A stretch of 20,787 nucleotides of DNA from Parcubacteria group bacterium (GCA_016179715.1 JACPCQ010000047.1:1-20787); one strand, 5' to 3'; counted from the stretch's first letter, positions 6,904 to 15,853 are shown. The notes: generated by a model not told the origin, from the sequence alone. Made by a program: numbers and translations.

Positions 6904-6945
6904 CCTAAACTTAGTTTGGGTGTTAGGGTTTTTGTGGTATAATTT
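6904..6945 (+). promoter_or_regulatory. Promoter of rpsF-ssb-rpsR with palindrome (repeat copy 1)
   Basis: The extended -10 TGGTATAAT ends at 6943, with perfect TATAAT at 6938-6943. The -35 region (about 6915-6921, TTTGGGT) lies inside the palindrome CCTAAACTTAGTTTGGG (6904-6920), whose core AAACT-T-AGTTT is perfect. Transcription would start near 6950 and give a leader of about 36 nt. A near-identical copy lies at 19519-19560. Confidence 0.65.
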
Positions 6946-6985
6946 GCGGCATAACCTGCCCTTGCGCCAAAAGGATTCTTCTGCT

Positions 6986-7456
6986 ATGATGGCACTGACC
7001 ATGGAGCAGCAAAATACGCATTATGAATTAAGTTACCTGCTTGCCGAAACGCTTGACGAGGAGGGGGCAATGCGGGTTGCCGGCTCTCTGCGCGATGCCA
7101 TTGAGCAGACTCGGGCGGTTATTGTTGAAGACGGGCTGCCAAAAAAACGTGTAATTGCCTATCCGATCAGAAAACAAAGCCAGGCACACTTCGGATGGAT
7201 TCGCTTTATGACGCAACCGGAGGCTATTTTAAAGATTGAACGCGCAATCAAAAAAGAGACAGAAGTCCTGCGTTCCGGCCTTGTCAAGATACTCCCCGAA
7301 ACAAGAAAGGGAATGAGAGTACGCCGCACGCCGCAGGTTGCGGTCACTAAAGAAAAACAAGAAGAGATCGCAGCCATTGACAAACGATTAGAAGAGATTC
7401 TCGGAGAAAAAACTGCCGTCAAGACGGCCCAAGACATTAATCATGAATCCCGTTAA
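6986..7456 (+). CDS. rpsF: Ribosomal protein bS6
   Basis: Small-subunit protein S6, which pairs with S18 on the 16S rRNA central domain. The family-type opening THYELSYLLAETLDEEG and the central PKKRVIAYPIRKQSQAHFGWIRF strand region are visible. The protein is 156 aa from this start, about 20 residues longer than E. coli S6, with a charged, probably helical C-terminal tail rich in Lys and Glu. The open frame extends upstream to 6920, but that ATG lies in the promoter spacer. I therefore start at ATG 6986 (a second ATG follows at 6989), with a weak AAAGGA site upstream. It is the first gene of the classic rpsF-ssb-rpsR operon. Confidence 0.93.
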   Translation: MMALTMEQQNTHYELSYLLAETLDEEGAMRVAGSLRDAIEQTRAVIVEDGLPKKRVIAYPIRKQSQAHFGWIRFMTQPEAILKIERAIKKETEVLRSGLVKILPETRKGMRVRRTPQVAVTKEKQEEIAAIDKRLEEILGEKTAVKTAQDINHESR

Positions 7457-7559
7457 GGGCCGCGAACGCACCTGTCCGCATTATCAGGCTCCCGATATGT
7501 TTTATAAGATTTAATTTTAGCAGATTGCGCACGCGGCCGCGCACTGCTTCTAACGGGAT
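7447..7559 (+). promoter_or_regulatory. Long-range inverted repeat linking the rpsF stop to the ssb start
   Basis: ATCCCGTTA (7447-7455), overlapping the rpsF stop, is perfectly complementary to TAACGGGAT (7551-7559), which reaches into the ssb ATG (7558-7560). A second perfect pair lies inside: GGCCGCG (7458-7464) with CGCGGCC (7532-7538). The folded mRNA would hide the ssb start. It may couple ssb translation to rpsF, or bind a regulator such as the S6:S18 complex; both are inference. Confidence 0.5.
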
Positions 7560-8016
7560 GAATCTCAATAAAGTATTCATTATCGGAAACCTTACCCGTA
7601 ACCCGGAAACTCGTACGCTGCCTTCGGGAAAATCAATAACGACATTTGGCGTTGCCAGTAATCGCACCTGGAAAAATCCGCAGGGAGAACGCCAGCAGGC
7701 AACCGAATTTCATAATATTGTACTATTTGGGCGGCTTGCGGAGGTGGCACAGCAATATTTGACCAAGGGCGGATCGGTGCTCATTGAGGGAAGACTCCAG
7801 ACGCGTTCATGGGAAGGACAAGACGGCAATAAGCGTTCGCGTACAGAAATTGTCGCGGAGGGCATGCAGCTTGGCCCGCGACGTACCGGTACGGCGGTGG
7901 GGGGAACTCCCTCTGACCCCGCAAAAAGCCAGCAGAGTTCACCTTCTGAAGGCGAGCAGCTTGAAACTATTGAATATCCGGAAGAAGATATCAACCCCGA
8001 TGATATACCGTTTTAA
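7558..8016 (+). CDS. ssb: Single-stranded DNA-binding protein
   Basis: A 152-aa SSB that coats single-stranded DNA during replication and repair. The N-terminal OB fold begins MNLNKVFIIGNLTRNPE and includes TEFHNIVLFGRLAEVAQQYL and GSVLIEGRLQTRSW, all typical of bacterial SSB. A low-complexity Ser/Gln/Pro linker (about 105-135) leads to an acidic tail ending DINPDDIPF, the conserved tip that recruits partner proteins. The frame opens earlier at 7525, but homology begins at the ATG at 7558. There is no Shine-Dalgarno sequence; the start lies within an inverted repeat with the rpsF end. It sits between rpsF and rpsR as in many bacteria. Confidence 0.95.
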   Translation: MNLNKVFIIGNLTRNPETRTLPSGKSITTFGVASNRTWKNPQGERQQATEFHNIVLFGRLAEVAQQYLTKGGSVLIEGRLQTRSWEGQDGNKRSRTEIVAEGMQLGPRRTGTAVGGTPSDPAKSQQSSPSEGEQLETIEYPEEDINPDDIPF

Positions 8017-8034
8017 CAGGCTCCCCCCAATTTC

Positions 8035-8241
8035 ATGGAACAAAAACAGTGCTACTTTTGCACAAACAACACCCAAACCGTAGATTACAAAAACGCTGAA
8101 ATGCTCAAGCGATTTTTAGACACGCATTCACGCATTGTCCCGAGGCGACATAATGGGGCCTGCTCATTGCATCAGCGCAAGCTTGCCCGCGCCATTAAGC
8201 GGGCACGCATCATGGCCATTGTACCGTTTATTACAAGCTGA
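8035..8241 (+). CDS. rpsR: Ribosomal protein bS18
   Basis: A 68-aa small-subunit protein that forms a heterodimer with S6. The N-terminal CYFC (C6, C9) together with C43 and H46 in ACSLHQRKLARAIKRAR forms the zinc-binding pattern of the C+ type of S18. The basic C-terminal helix binds 16S rRNA. It starts 18 nt after ssb, is the last gene of the operon, and is followed by a strong terminator. Confidence 0.95.
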   Translation: MEQKQCYFCTNNTQTVDYKNAEMLKRFLDTHSRIVPRRHNGACSLHQRKLARAIKRARIMAIVPFITS

Positions 8242-8287
8242 CTTCCGGATTTAGTCCTGAAATCCTGTCCGTGGTTTTCAAACGGCT

Positions 8288-8331
8288 CTTAACATCAAAA
8301 ACCCCGTGTCTGCGGGGCTTTTGATGTTAAG
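8288..8331. terminator. Bidirectional terminator between rpsR and recA
   Basis: The arms CTTAACATCAAAAACCCCG (8288-8306) and CGGGGCTTTTGATGTTAAG (8313-8331) pair over 19 positions with one mismatch around the loop TGTCTG. The GC core is flanked by T-rich sequence on both strands (TTTT at 8319-8322 on plus; the A-run at 8297-8301 gives T on minus). It can end both converging transcripts. Confidence 0.85.
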
Positions 8332-8336
8332 ATTTT

Positions 8337-9353
8337 CTATGCTTCATGCTGTGCAGTCGCTTGTTTTACGCACTCCGCAATCTGCTTACAAAGAGCCGCG
8401 TCTTCTTTAAGCGCAAGCCGGGAAGCATCATATCCCTGTCCCAGCCGCTTTCCCTCAAAACTATAGGATGCTCCGGATTTTTTTACAACATCATACTTCA
8501 CGCCAAGGTTAATCACATCCCCTTCATACGAAATGCCTTCGTTGTACATAATATCAAACTCCGCGGTGCGAAAGGGCGCGGCAACTTTGTTTTTGACAAT
8601 CTTTGCGCGGGTCCTATTTCCGACCACGTCATCCCCCTTCTTTATCTGCGCAATACGACGCACTTCCACGCGCACCGAAGAGTAAAACTTAAGCGCGTTC
8701 CCTCCGGGAGTGGTTTCGGGATTGCCAAACATGACGCCGATTTTCATGCGGATTTGATTGATAAAGATAACAACGGTTTTTGTACGAGCAACAATGGCAG
8801 TGAGCTTACGCAATGCTTGGGACATAAGCCGCGCCTGGAGTCCGACATGTATCGCTCCCATGTCTCCCTCTATCTCTGCTCTTGGCGTGAGTGCGGCAAC
8901 CGAGTCCACGACAATGACATCAATGCTTCCGGACCGCACGAGACTCTCTACAATTTCAAGCGCCTGTTCTCCGTTATCCGGCTGCGAAATAAACAGGTCG
9001 TCAATCGAAACCCCGATGTGGCGCGCGTATTCCGGGTCAAGCGCGTGTTCCGCGTCCACAAAGGCGCATAACCCTCCGCGCTTTTGCGCTTGCGCGACAA
9101 TATGCAACGCAAGCGTTGTCTTTCCGGAGGATTCCGGTCCGAAGATTTCAATAACGCGCCCGCAAGGCATGCCCCCAACCCCAAGCGCGATATCAAGACT
9201 TAGAGACCCCGTTGGAACGACCTCTACATTTACTCTGCGTACTTCGCCCAGCCGCATGATAGCGCCTTCTCCGTAGCGATTCTGAATCTGCTTGATCGCG
9301 TCTTCCACCCCGCCGGTTATATTTTTTTTCTCCTGCCCTGTTTTTTTAGCCAT
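8337..9353 (-). CDS. recA: RecA recombinase
   Basis: A 338-aa protein that polymerises on single-stranded DNA for strand exchange and for SOS signalling in organisms that have it. Visible features are the AIMRLGE start of the core, Walker A GPESSGKTT at 72-80, the VDAEHALDPEYA region, Walker B-like IDVIVVDSVAALTPRAEIEG, and FINQIRMKIGVMFGNPETTPGGNALKFY covering the L2 loop. The acidic C-terminal tail of E. coli RecA is absent. I chose ATG 9353 (MAKKTG); the frame opens at 9377 and in-frame ATGs lie upstream, with no Shine-Dalgarno to decide. It lies 51 nt after a small Ig-like gene that follows ftsK, and may be expressed from that transcript. Confidence 0.97.
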   Translation of the reverse strand: MAKKTGQEKKNITGGVEDAIKQIQNRYGEGAIMRLGEVRRVNVEVVPTGSLSLDIALGVGGMPCGRVIEIFGPESSGKTTLALHIVAQAQKRGGLCAFVDAEHALDPEYARHIGVSIDDLFISQPDNGEQALEIVESLVRSGSIDVIVVDSVAALTPRAEIEGDMGAIHVGLQARLMSQALRKLTAIVARTKTVVIFINQIRMKIGVMFGNPETTPGGNALKFYSSVRVEVRRIAQIKKGDDVVGNRTRAKIVKNKVAAPFRTAEFDIMYNEGISYEGDVINLGVKYDVVKKSGASYSFEGKRLGQGYDASRLALKEDAALCKQIAECVKQATAQHEA

Positions 9354-9404
9354 AGCGTGACGTAACATGATAAACAAATAATGGTAGACAAAAACACGGG
9401 CGGG

Positions 9405-9743
9405 TTAGTGAGGCGCATAAAACACCTCGCGCCTCTCGCGCACGGATGCGCCAAACTTATCCCGCGCCTGTATCTCAATGGTACTGTAGCCGGGAGCCAG
9501 AAGCAATGACTCGCGAAACGTTCCATCTTCGCGCAACGCAACCTCTCTTCCCTCAATAAGTACTGCGGCAACGTTTTTTGCACTTCCGGATATAACCAAT
9601 CGCGCACGGCGTACTTCGGCGTTGTTTTCCGGAGAAACCACCAAAAGTCTGGGGCCAAGCAGAAACACGCGGGCTTGAGTAAACGCATACCCGCCAAAAA
9701 ACAAGAGTAACAGTACTATAGCGAGAATGCGCCAACGCCTCAT
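9405..9743 (-). CDS. Small membrane-anchored protein with an Ig-like domain
   Basis: A protein of 112 aa from the ATG at 9743, or 116 aa from an in-frame GTG at 9755. Basic residues MRRWR precede one hydrophobic helix (about residues 6-23). About 80 residues outside the membrane follow, with alternating strand pattern: LLVVSPENNAEVRRARLVISGSA, AAVLIEGREVAL, FRESLLLAPGYSTIEIQA. This is the pattern of Ig-like/glucodextranase-type beta-sandwich domains found in many bacterial surface proteins. It sits between ftsK and recA, all on the minus strand, 15 nt after the ftsK stop if the ATG is used. The function is unknown, and the domain call is by pattern only. Confidence 0.75.
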   Translation of the reverse strand: MRRWRILAIVLLLLFFGGYAFTQARVFLLGPRLLVVSPENNAEVRRARLVISGSAKNVAAVLIEGREVALREDGTFRESLLLAPGYSTIEIQARDKFGASVRERREVFYAPH

Positions 9744-9758
9744 AATGAAATGCACAGA

Positions 9759-12002
9759 CTATTCCCCAGAAAATTCATGTTCCCTGTCATCTTGCGCTGA
9801 ATTCGCCTCTGTACCGAATTCTTTCGCTTCGGAGCGCATCAAAACCTCGCGCGGTTTCGCACCGTCCCCCGGCCCAACCACGCCGCGCTCTTCCAGCAAA
9901 TCTAAAAGGCGTGCCGCGCGCGCGTAGCCAATACGCAATCTCCGCTGCAGATAGGAAGCCGAAGCTTTTCCTGCTTCCACCACGATTCCGCGCGCTTCTT
10001 CGTAGAGATTATCGTCATCATCCTCTTCACTGTCCCCCAAACGCAACTCTTTCTGCCCCTGCGCTACCTCGATATTCACATCAAAAAAAGGCTGCTCATA
10101 TTCACTCGTGACATACTGCACTACCCGTCCGATTTCCTGCTCGGAGACAAATGCTCCCTGAATACGGCGCGGTTTCCCGGAATTCCCCGCGACAAAAAGC
10201 ATGTCCCCGTTCCCCAGCAATCGTTCTGCCCCCGCGCGATCCAGCACCGTACGTGAGTCAATTTGGGAAGCCACCTGAAATGCAATGCGGTTAGTGATGT
10301 TTGCTTTGATAAGCCCGGTAATCACCTCCACCGAAGGCCGTTGTGTGGAAACGATAAGATGAATACCCACCGCGCGGGACATTTGCGCAAGGCGCACGAT
10401 GGAAGCTTCTAACTCCCTCGGGTACACACTCATGATATCAGCGAGCTCGTCAATGACGATAATGATATAGGGCATTGCCTCTTCTTCGGTAACATCGGCG
10501 GAATCCCGTTTTTGCAGTAACGCATGATAAGAATGTATGTCACGAACGTTTTCTTTCGAAAGCACTTCGTATCTTCGTTCCATTTCTTTTACTATCCAGC
10601 GTAAAGCGATGATTGCCTTTTTGGCATCAGTAACAACCGGGGCAAGGAGGTGTGGGATAGTTTTGTAGAGCGAAAGCTCCACGCGCTTCGGATCCACAAT
10701 AAGAATCCGCATCCGTTCGGGCACATTACGATACAGCAAACTGATAAGAATTGTATGAATATTGATAGATTTGCCCGACCCGGTACTGCCCGCAATCAAC
10801 AGATGCGGCATCGCAGCAAGGTTCGCAAACACCGCCTTGCCCGTCACATCCCGGCCCAGCGAGAACAAAAGCGGTTTTGCCGATTGTATAAATTCTTCAT
10901 GTCCCAGAAGCTCGCGCAATCCGACGCGCGCCACCGCGCGGTTGGGAATTTCAATACCCACAAGTGAACGGCCGGGAATCGGCGCCTCAAGACGCAGGGG
11001 ATGCGCCGCAAGCGCGAGCGCGAGGTCATTTTGCAGTGCGCTGATACGTGATATTTTAATGCCTTCTGCGGGCTTGAGCGTGTATTGAGTAACAGACGGG
11101 CCAACATTTACTTCCCCCATTTCCACATCAATACCAAAATTCTGGAGCGTCCGCTTGATGATATTCGCATTTGCTTTCACGTCTCCGCTGGAAGGTTTCC
11201 CTGAATCCGTTTCCAACAAATTTAACGGAGGCGGCTGAAACGTTCCGCTAACCGACCGTTTGTGAACAGCAAAGTGGGGTATTCCCTCCTGTTTTTTTTC
11301 CTTCTCCGATAAAATTTTTTCCGGAAAAGTTTTTTCTGCCATCTCCGGCTCTTCGCCTCCTTCTACAGATTCAGGTTCCTCCTCGTTCTCAAGAAACTCC
11401 GGTTCAGTCACGAGAATATCCGCTTCCCCGGAAGCTTCTCCCTTTCCCCACTCCCCCCTTCCCTTTATAAGGCGCCGGAACAAGACAACGGGAGAATGCA
11501 AAGAGATGTCTGACATGACAATGATGCCAATGAGAAAAAAAGCAAGTAACAATAAAAACGTCACCCAGGTATCAAAAAAACGCAACAGCGGCGACGAAAC
11601 ATAAAAACCAATAAGTCCGCCAGCCCGATCATGAAAAAGCAGTTCGGCAAGACCCAGGGCGCTGAAGAAAAAAAGCGCTCCTCCCACTAAAGTATTCGTA
11701 AGTATTTTTTTGCGTACGGAAAACAGGAAAGCCGCAGCGACAAAAAAGAAGGTCAGAGGCAAAAGAAAAAATGCGCCTCCAAGGAGAAAAGAGAAGAAAC
11801 GATGCGTCGTTTCTCCAACTACCCCGGCTTTCCCGGCGGAAGCAAGCACAAAAAAAAGCGCAAAGAGAAGGGAAATAACCGTCCCGATAGAACGGCGCGC
11901 GCCATCGGTCAGATTATCATGCCAACGCGACTGTACCTCTTCGTCTTTGTCTTTTGTGCCTTTTTTCTCCTTTTCACGGGCACGGAATTGCTTCGCTGTC
12001 AT
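9759..12002 (-). CDS. ftsK: FtsK/SpoIIIE DNA translocase
   Basis: A 747-aa membrane-bound DNA pump that clears chromosomal DNA from the division septum. Four hydrophobic segments lie at about 40-57, 70-96, 103-122 and 146-165. An acidic Glu-rich linker (about 198-240) is much shorter than in E. coli FtsK (1329 aa). The motor carries Walker A GSTGSGKS at 405-412, VDPKRVELSLY, and the Walker B region YIIIVIDELADIM near 507, followed by LAQMSRAVGIHLIVSTQRPS. A C-terminal winged-helix gamma domain (ASYLQRRLRIGYARAARLLDLLEERGVVGP) would read chromosome polarity signals. The ATG at 12002 has no strong Shine-Dalgarno sequence. A promoter with an extended -10 lies about 60 nt upstream. Confidence 0.96.
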   Translation of the reverse strand: MTAKQFRAREKEKKGTKDKDEEVQSRWHDNLTDGARRSIGTVISLLFALFFVLASAGKAGVVGETTHRFFSFLLGGAFFLLPLTFFFVAAAFLFSVRKKILTNTLVGGALFFFSALGLAELLFHDRAGGLIGFYVSSPLLRFFDTWVTFLLLLAFFLIGIIVMSDISLHSPVVLFRRLIKGRGEWGKGEASGEADILVTEPEFLENEEEPESVEGGEEPEMAEKTFPEKILSEKEKKQEGIPHFAVHKRSVSGTFQPPPLNLLETDSGKPSSGDVKANANIIKRTLQNFGIDVEMGEVNVGPSVTQYTLKPAEGIKISRISALQNDLALALAAHPLRLEAPIPGRSLVGIEIPNRAVARVGLRELLGHEEFIQSAKPLLFSLGRDVTGKAVFANLAAMPHLLIAGSTGSGKSINIHTILISLLYRNVPERMRILIVDPKRVELSLYKTIPHLLAPVVTDAKKAIIALRWIVKEMERRYEVLSKENVRDIHSYHALLQKRDSADVTEEEAMPYIIIVIDELADIMSVYPRELEASIVRLAQMSRAVGIHLIVSTQRPSVEVITGLIKANITNRIAFQVASQIDSRTVLDRAGAERLLGNGDMLFVAGNSGKPRRIQGAFVSEQEIGRVVQYVTSEYEQPFFDVNIEVAQGQKELRLGDSEEDDDDNLYEEARGIVVEAGKASASYLQRRLRIGYARAARLLDLLEERGVVGPGDGAKPREVLMRSEAKEFGTEANSAQDDREHEFSGE

Positions 12003-12060
12003 AATAATATATCTTGATCCGCTACTCGTTTATACATCTTATTTTACCATTTTATCTACT

Positions 12061-12069
12061 ATTATAGCA
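12061..12069 (-). promoter_or_regulatory. Extended -10 promoter of ftsK
   Basis: On the minus strand TGCTATAAT (TATAAT at 12061-12066, TG at 12068-12069) is a perfect -10 with extension. No good -35 is present, as is common for extended -10 promoters. The start codon is 58 nt downstream. Within the rpoC-ftsK gap I also see CCCC(12119-12122)...TGACGGGG(12160-12167), a weak inverted repeat without a T-run, so no clear rpoC terminator. Confidence 0.5.
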
Positions 12070-12168
12070 CGGCGTGACAGAATCGCGCAGAAAAAGACTT
12101 ACCGCACAGACATCATTACCCCACGCCGTCAAGAAGCGCAGGTAATGTAATAAAAACGATGACGGGGC

Positions 12169-15100
12169 TTATTCTGTTTCCTCGCTAACCGACAGTTTGT
12201 CTGGCATCTCTCCGGTTTGAAACGACACTCCGGAACGCGCGCGAAACCCCGTTCCGGCAGGAATGAGATGCCCGATAATGACATTTTCCTTGAGTCCCCG
12301 CAGACGGTCCTCTCGGCCATCCAAAGCCGCAGAAATGAGTACCCGCGCGGTTTCCTGAAAAGAGGCAGCGGATAAAAAGCTTGAGGTCGTCAGCGCAACA
12401 CGCGTGATTCCCATGATAACCACGTTCCCTTTCGCGGCTTCTCCTCCGGCAGTTTGTATGCGTTGATTTTCTTCAGAAAAGTCAGCAAGCTCAATGATCT
12501 CGCCCTGGCTGAATTTTGTCTGGCCCGCGGCGGCAATCAGGATGCGAGAGAAAATCTGCCGCACAATGACCTCCACGTGTTTGTCGCTAATGCTTGCGCC
12601 TTGGATGGTATATACTTTGCTTATCTCTTCCAAAATATATTTCTGCGCCCGCTCTGCTCCGGAAATCCGATAGAGTTCCTGAATATCTACCCCGCCATCA
12701 GTGAGCGCGTCCCCCGGAGTTACCGCATCGCCTTCCTTAAAAAGAATCGTCCTGCCAAAGGGGACAATAAACTCTACGCGGTCCTTATTGGAGCCCCGCT
12801 GCCCCGGGTCCGTTATCACGGCTACGATGCGTTCTGAAGAGTCCGCTTCCTTCACTTCCACCACCGTCCCGGCAACCGTACATAAGATAGCCGGGTGTTT
12901 TGGCGCGCGCAGTTCAAAAATTTCCTCCACATGCGGAAGGCCTGCGGTGATATCCGCGGCGCTTGCAACTCCGCCGGTATGGAACGTGCGCATGGTAAGC
13001 TGCGTCCCAGGCTCTCCGATTGCCTGTGCGGCGACGATACCCACCGCTGCCCCCATCTCTACGTATTCAAGCGATCCTAAATCATAACCGTAACAAAGCC
13101 GGCACACCCCGCGAAGCGTGGTACAGGTGATGGGCGAGCGTAAGTAAATCTCTTCAAATGCCGCTCCCTCCATTTTACGCGCATCTTCAGCAGAGAGAAT
13201 GTGATTGCGGCGAAAAATTACTTTTCCTTGCTCATCCTTCACGTCTTTTGCCAATGTCCTGCCAAAAAGGCGCACGGAAATTGTTCTTCCGTAATTTTCG
13301 TACGCAGAAAGTTCCGCGCGGGTATAACGCAGTCCTTTGGCATTTCCGCAGTCCTCGGCGCAGACAATGACGTCTTGCGCGACATCAACAAGCCGCCGCG
13401 TCAGATATCCTGCGGCGGAAGTTTTAAGCGCCGTATCCGCAGTCCCTTTTCGCGCGGCGTGCGTTGAGATGAAATACTCAAGCACCGTAAGCCCCTCTTT
13501 AAAACTGGAAAGCACGGGAAGTTCAATAATGCGTCCCGAGGGATTGAGCACCAAGCCTTTCATTCCCGACATTTGACTCACCTGAAGCCAGGACCCTCGC
13601 GCGGCAGAAGAAACCATAGAATGTACCGGACCGTGTTCATCCAATGCGCGCGGTACCGCTTCGTCAACCCTGCGTTTTACCTCCGACCATATTCCGATAA
13701 TCTTGCGGTAACGTTCTTCATTGGTAAGCATGCCCTCATTGTATTGCTCCTCAACCTTCACAATCTCTTTTTGCGCTTCCTTGATGAGTCCGGCTTTCTC
13801 TTTCGGAACAACGAGATCGTCCAAGCCCCAGCTTATGCCCGACCGCATTGAATAGCGGAATCCAAAATCCTTTATCTTATCCAGAATCGGCGGAACGCTT
13901 TCGGCTCCGTAACGGCGGATAAGTTGTTCGATAATCCGCTCAAGCGTCTTACGTTTTACTTCTTCGTTCAGATACGTGAAATCATTAGGAAGCACGCTGT
14001 TAAAAAGCAGGCGCCCCACCGTTGTGTTCAAAAAACCTTCTTCCTGATACTGCGCATATCTTTCCGTGCGGGTTACGCGAACTCGTATGTTTGCGCGTAA
14101 ATCCACCTCGTCAAATTCGTGCGCGAGAATTGCTTCATTCGGGGACGCAAATATTTTTCCTTCTCCCTTCATGCCTTCCCGCAGGCGCGTCAACCAATAA
14201 ATGCCCAACACCATATCCTGCGTCGGGTTGACAACGGGAGTTCCCGTCCCGGGCTTGGTAAGATTCGTGGTGGAAAGCATAAGATGTTTCGCTTCCCACT
14301 GCGCTTCATGCGTCAACGGAACATGCACCGCCATTTGATCTCCGTCAAAATCCGCGTTAAATGCCGAGCATACCAGCGGATGAATTTGAATGGCGTTTCC
14401 CTCAATAAGCACGGGCTGAAAGGCTTGTATGCCGAGCCGGTGCAATGTGGGTGCGCGGTTTAACAATACGTATTTCTCGCGCGTTACGTCCTCCAGAATC
14501 GCCCAGACCTCCGGAGTCGCTTCTTCAATCACGCGATTCGCTCCCTTGATATTATGCGCAAAACCCTGATTGATGAGTTGCGCGATAACGAACGGACGAA
14601 AAAGTTCAAGCGCCATGTGTTTGGGCAAACCGCACTGATGAAGTTTCAGCTGCGGCCCCACAACAATAACCGAGCGGCCGGAATAATCCACCCGTTTGCC
14701 CAGCAGGTTTTGACGAAAACGCCCTTGCTTTCCCTTCAACATGTCCGCAAGTGAACGTAGCGGGCGTTTCTGCGCCTGGTTTACCGCAGTTCCTCCCTGG
14801 CCGCGCCTAATAGAGTTATCTATCAACGCGTCTACTGCTTCTTGCAACATGCGCTTCTCGTTTCGCACAATAACCTCCGGCGCGCGCAGGTCCAGCAACT
14901 TTTTCAGGCGATTGTTGCGGTTGATAACACGGCGATACAGGTCGTTGACGTCAGAGGTGGCGTGACGCCCCCCGTCAAGCTGTACCATCGGGCGCAAGGC
15001 GGGAGGCATCACCGGAATAATATTTAAAAACATCCATTCCGGTTTTACTCCGGAGCGTTCCAATGATTTTATCAAGTTCAGCCGCCGCAACAGTTTGCGC

Positions 15101-15834
15101 TGTGCTAATGCGGACGCTTCTTGTACCTCTACCTCAACGCGTTTGCGCATCTCCTCCAGATTCAAGGATTGCGTCAGGCGCAAGAGCGCTTCAGCGCCAA
15201 TGCCTGCTTCAAAAATATCACCGTAGCGCATACTCAAATGGTGATACTCAACTTCCCCGAGCACCCGTCCCATCTCAAGTGAACGGATTTCACCGCGTGC
15301 CTGGTCAGCCGCTCCTTTCAGCGCGGTCTTTTCCTCCTCTCTCTCGGACCCCCTTACTTTCATCTTATATTCCTTCTCCAGCTCTTTGAGTTTGCGCGAG
15401 CGGTGCTCCTCATTCACTTTGACAATCACGTAGCCGGCAAAGTAGATAACGCGCTCCAATTCCGGAACGGAAAGATTCAGCAGCATGCCGATTCGCGACG
15501 GAACACCGCGTAAAAACCAGATATGCGCCACCGGAGAAGCAAGCTCAATATGCCCCATGCGTTCTCTCCGCACGATGGAACGCGTTACTTCAACACCGCA
15601 ACGATCACATACAATGCCTTTGTAACGAATACGACGATATTTACCGCAGTAACACTCATAATCTTTTTCCGGTCCAAAAATGCGTTCGTCGAATAAACCG
15701 TCGCGCTCGGGGCGCTGGGTGCGGTAATTTATTGTTTCCGGCTTCGTCACTTCGCCAAAAGACCAGCCGCGAACACGCTCGGGAGAGGCGAGTTTGATTA
15801 TGATGGATTGAAAATCAGTGACTTTTGTTTCCAT
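12169..15834 (-). CDS. rpoC: RNA polymerase subunit beta'
   Basis: The largest catalytic subunit of RNA polymerase, 1221 aa compared with 1407 in E. coli. An N-terminal zinc ribbon has cysteines at 61, 63, 76 and 79 (CYC...CDRCG). Other landmarks are the RFRQNLLGKRVDYSGRSVIVVGP lid/rudder region, the active-site Mg motif NADFDGDQMAVH, the bridge-helix region with GLVLNPSGRIIELPVLSSFKEGLTVLEYF split over adjacent segments, and a second zinc site (CAEDCG with CTTLRGVCRLC). The frame opens at 15960, but that extension overlaps rpoB and is not conserved, so I start at ATG 15834 (METKVTDF), 19 nt after the rpoB stop. It is co-transcribed with rpoB. Confidence 0.98.
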   Translation of the reverse strand: METKVTDFQSIIIKLASPERVRGWSFGEVTKPETINYRTQRPERDGLFDERIFGPEKDYECYCGKYRRIRYKGIVCDRCGVEVTRSIVRRERMGHIELASPVAHIWFLRGVPSRIGMLLNLSVPELERVIYFAGYVIVKVNEEHRSRKLKELEKEYKMKVRGSEREEEKTALKGAADQARGEIRSLEMGRVLGEVEYHHLSMRYGDIFEAGIGAEALLRLTQSLNLEEMRKRVEVEVQEASALAQRKLLRRLNLIKSLERSGVKPEWMFLNIIPVMPPALRPMVQLDGGRHATSDVNDLYRRVINRNNRLKKLLDLRAPEVIVRNEKRMLQEAVDALIDNSIRRGQGGTAVNQAQKRPLRSLADMLKGKQGRFRQNLLGKRVDYSGRSVIVVGPQLKLHQCGLPKHMALELFRPFVIAQLINQGFAHNIKGANRVIEEATPEVWAILEDVTREKYVLLNRAPTLHRLGIQAFQPVLIEGNAIQIHPLVCSAFNADFDGDQMAVHVPLTHEAQWEAKHLMLSTTNLTKPGTGTPVVNPTQDMVLGIYWLTRLREGMKGEGKIFASPNEAILAHEFDEVDLRANIRVRVTRTERYAQYQEEGFLNTTVGRLLFNSVLPNDFTYLNEEVKRKTLERIIEQLIRRYGAESVPPILDKIKDFGFRYSMRSGISWGLDDLVVPKEKAGLIKEAQKEIVKVEEQYNEGMLTNEERYRKIIGIWSEVKRRVDEAVPRALDEHGPVHSMVSSAARGSWLQVSQMSGMKGLVLNPSGRIIELPVLSSFKEGLTVLEYFISTHAARKGTADTALKTSAAGYLTRRLVDVAQDVIVCAEDCGNAKGLRYTRAELSAYENYGRTISVRLFGRTLAKDVKDEQGKVIFRRNHILSAEDARKMEGAAFEEIYLRSPITCTTLRGVCRLCYGYDLGSLEYVEMGAAVGIVAAQAIGEPGTQLTMRTFHTGGVASAADITAGLPHVEEIFELRAPKHPAILCTVAGTVVEVKEADSSERIVAVITDPGQRGSNKDRVEFIVPFGRTILFKEGDAVTPGDALTDGGVDIQELYRISGAERAQKYILEEISKVYTIQGASISDKHVEVIVRQIFSRILIAAAGQTKFSQGEIIELADFSEENQRIQTAGGEAAKGNVVIMGITRVALTTSSFLSAASFQETARVLISAALDGREDRLRGLKENVIIGHLIPAGTGFRARSGVSFQTGEMPDKLSVSEETE

Positions 15835-15853
15835 GTCGTTATCGTATGTTAAC

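Noticed and set aside
6920..6985. N-terminal extension of S6
   Set aside because: The extension begins inside the promoter spacer and contains the TATAAT box; S6 homology begins after 6986.
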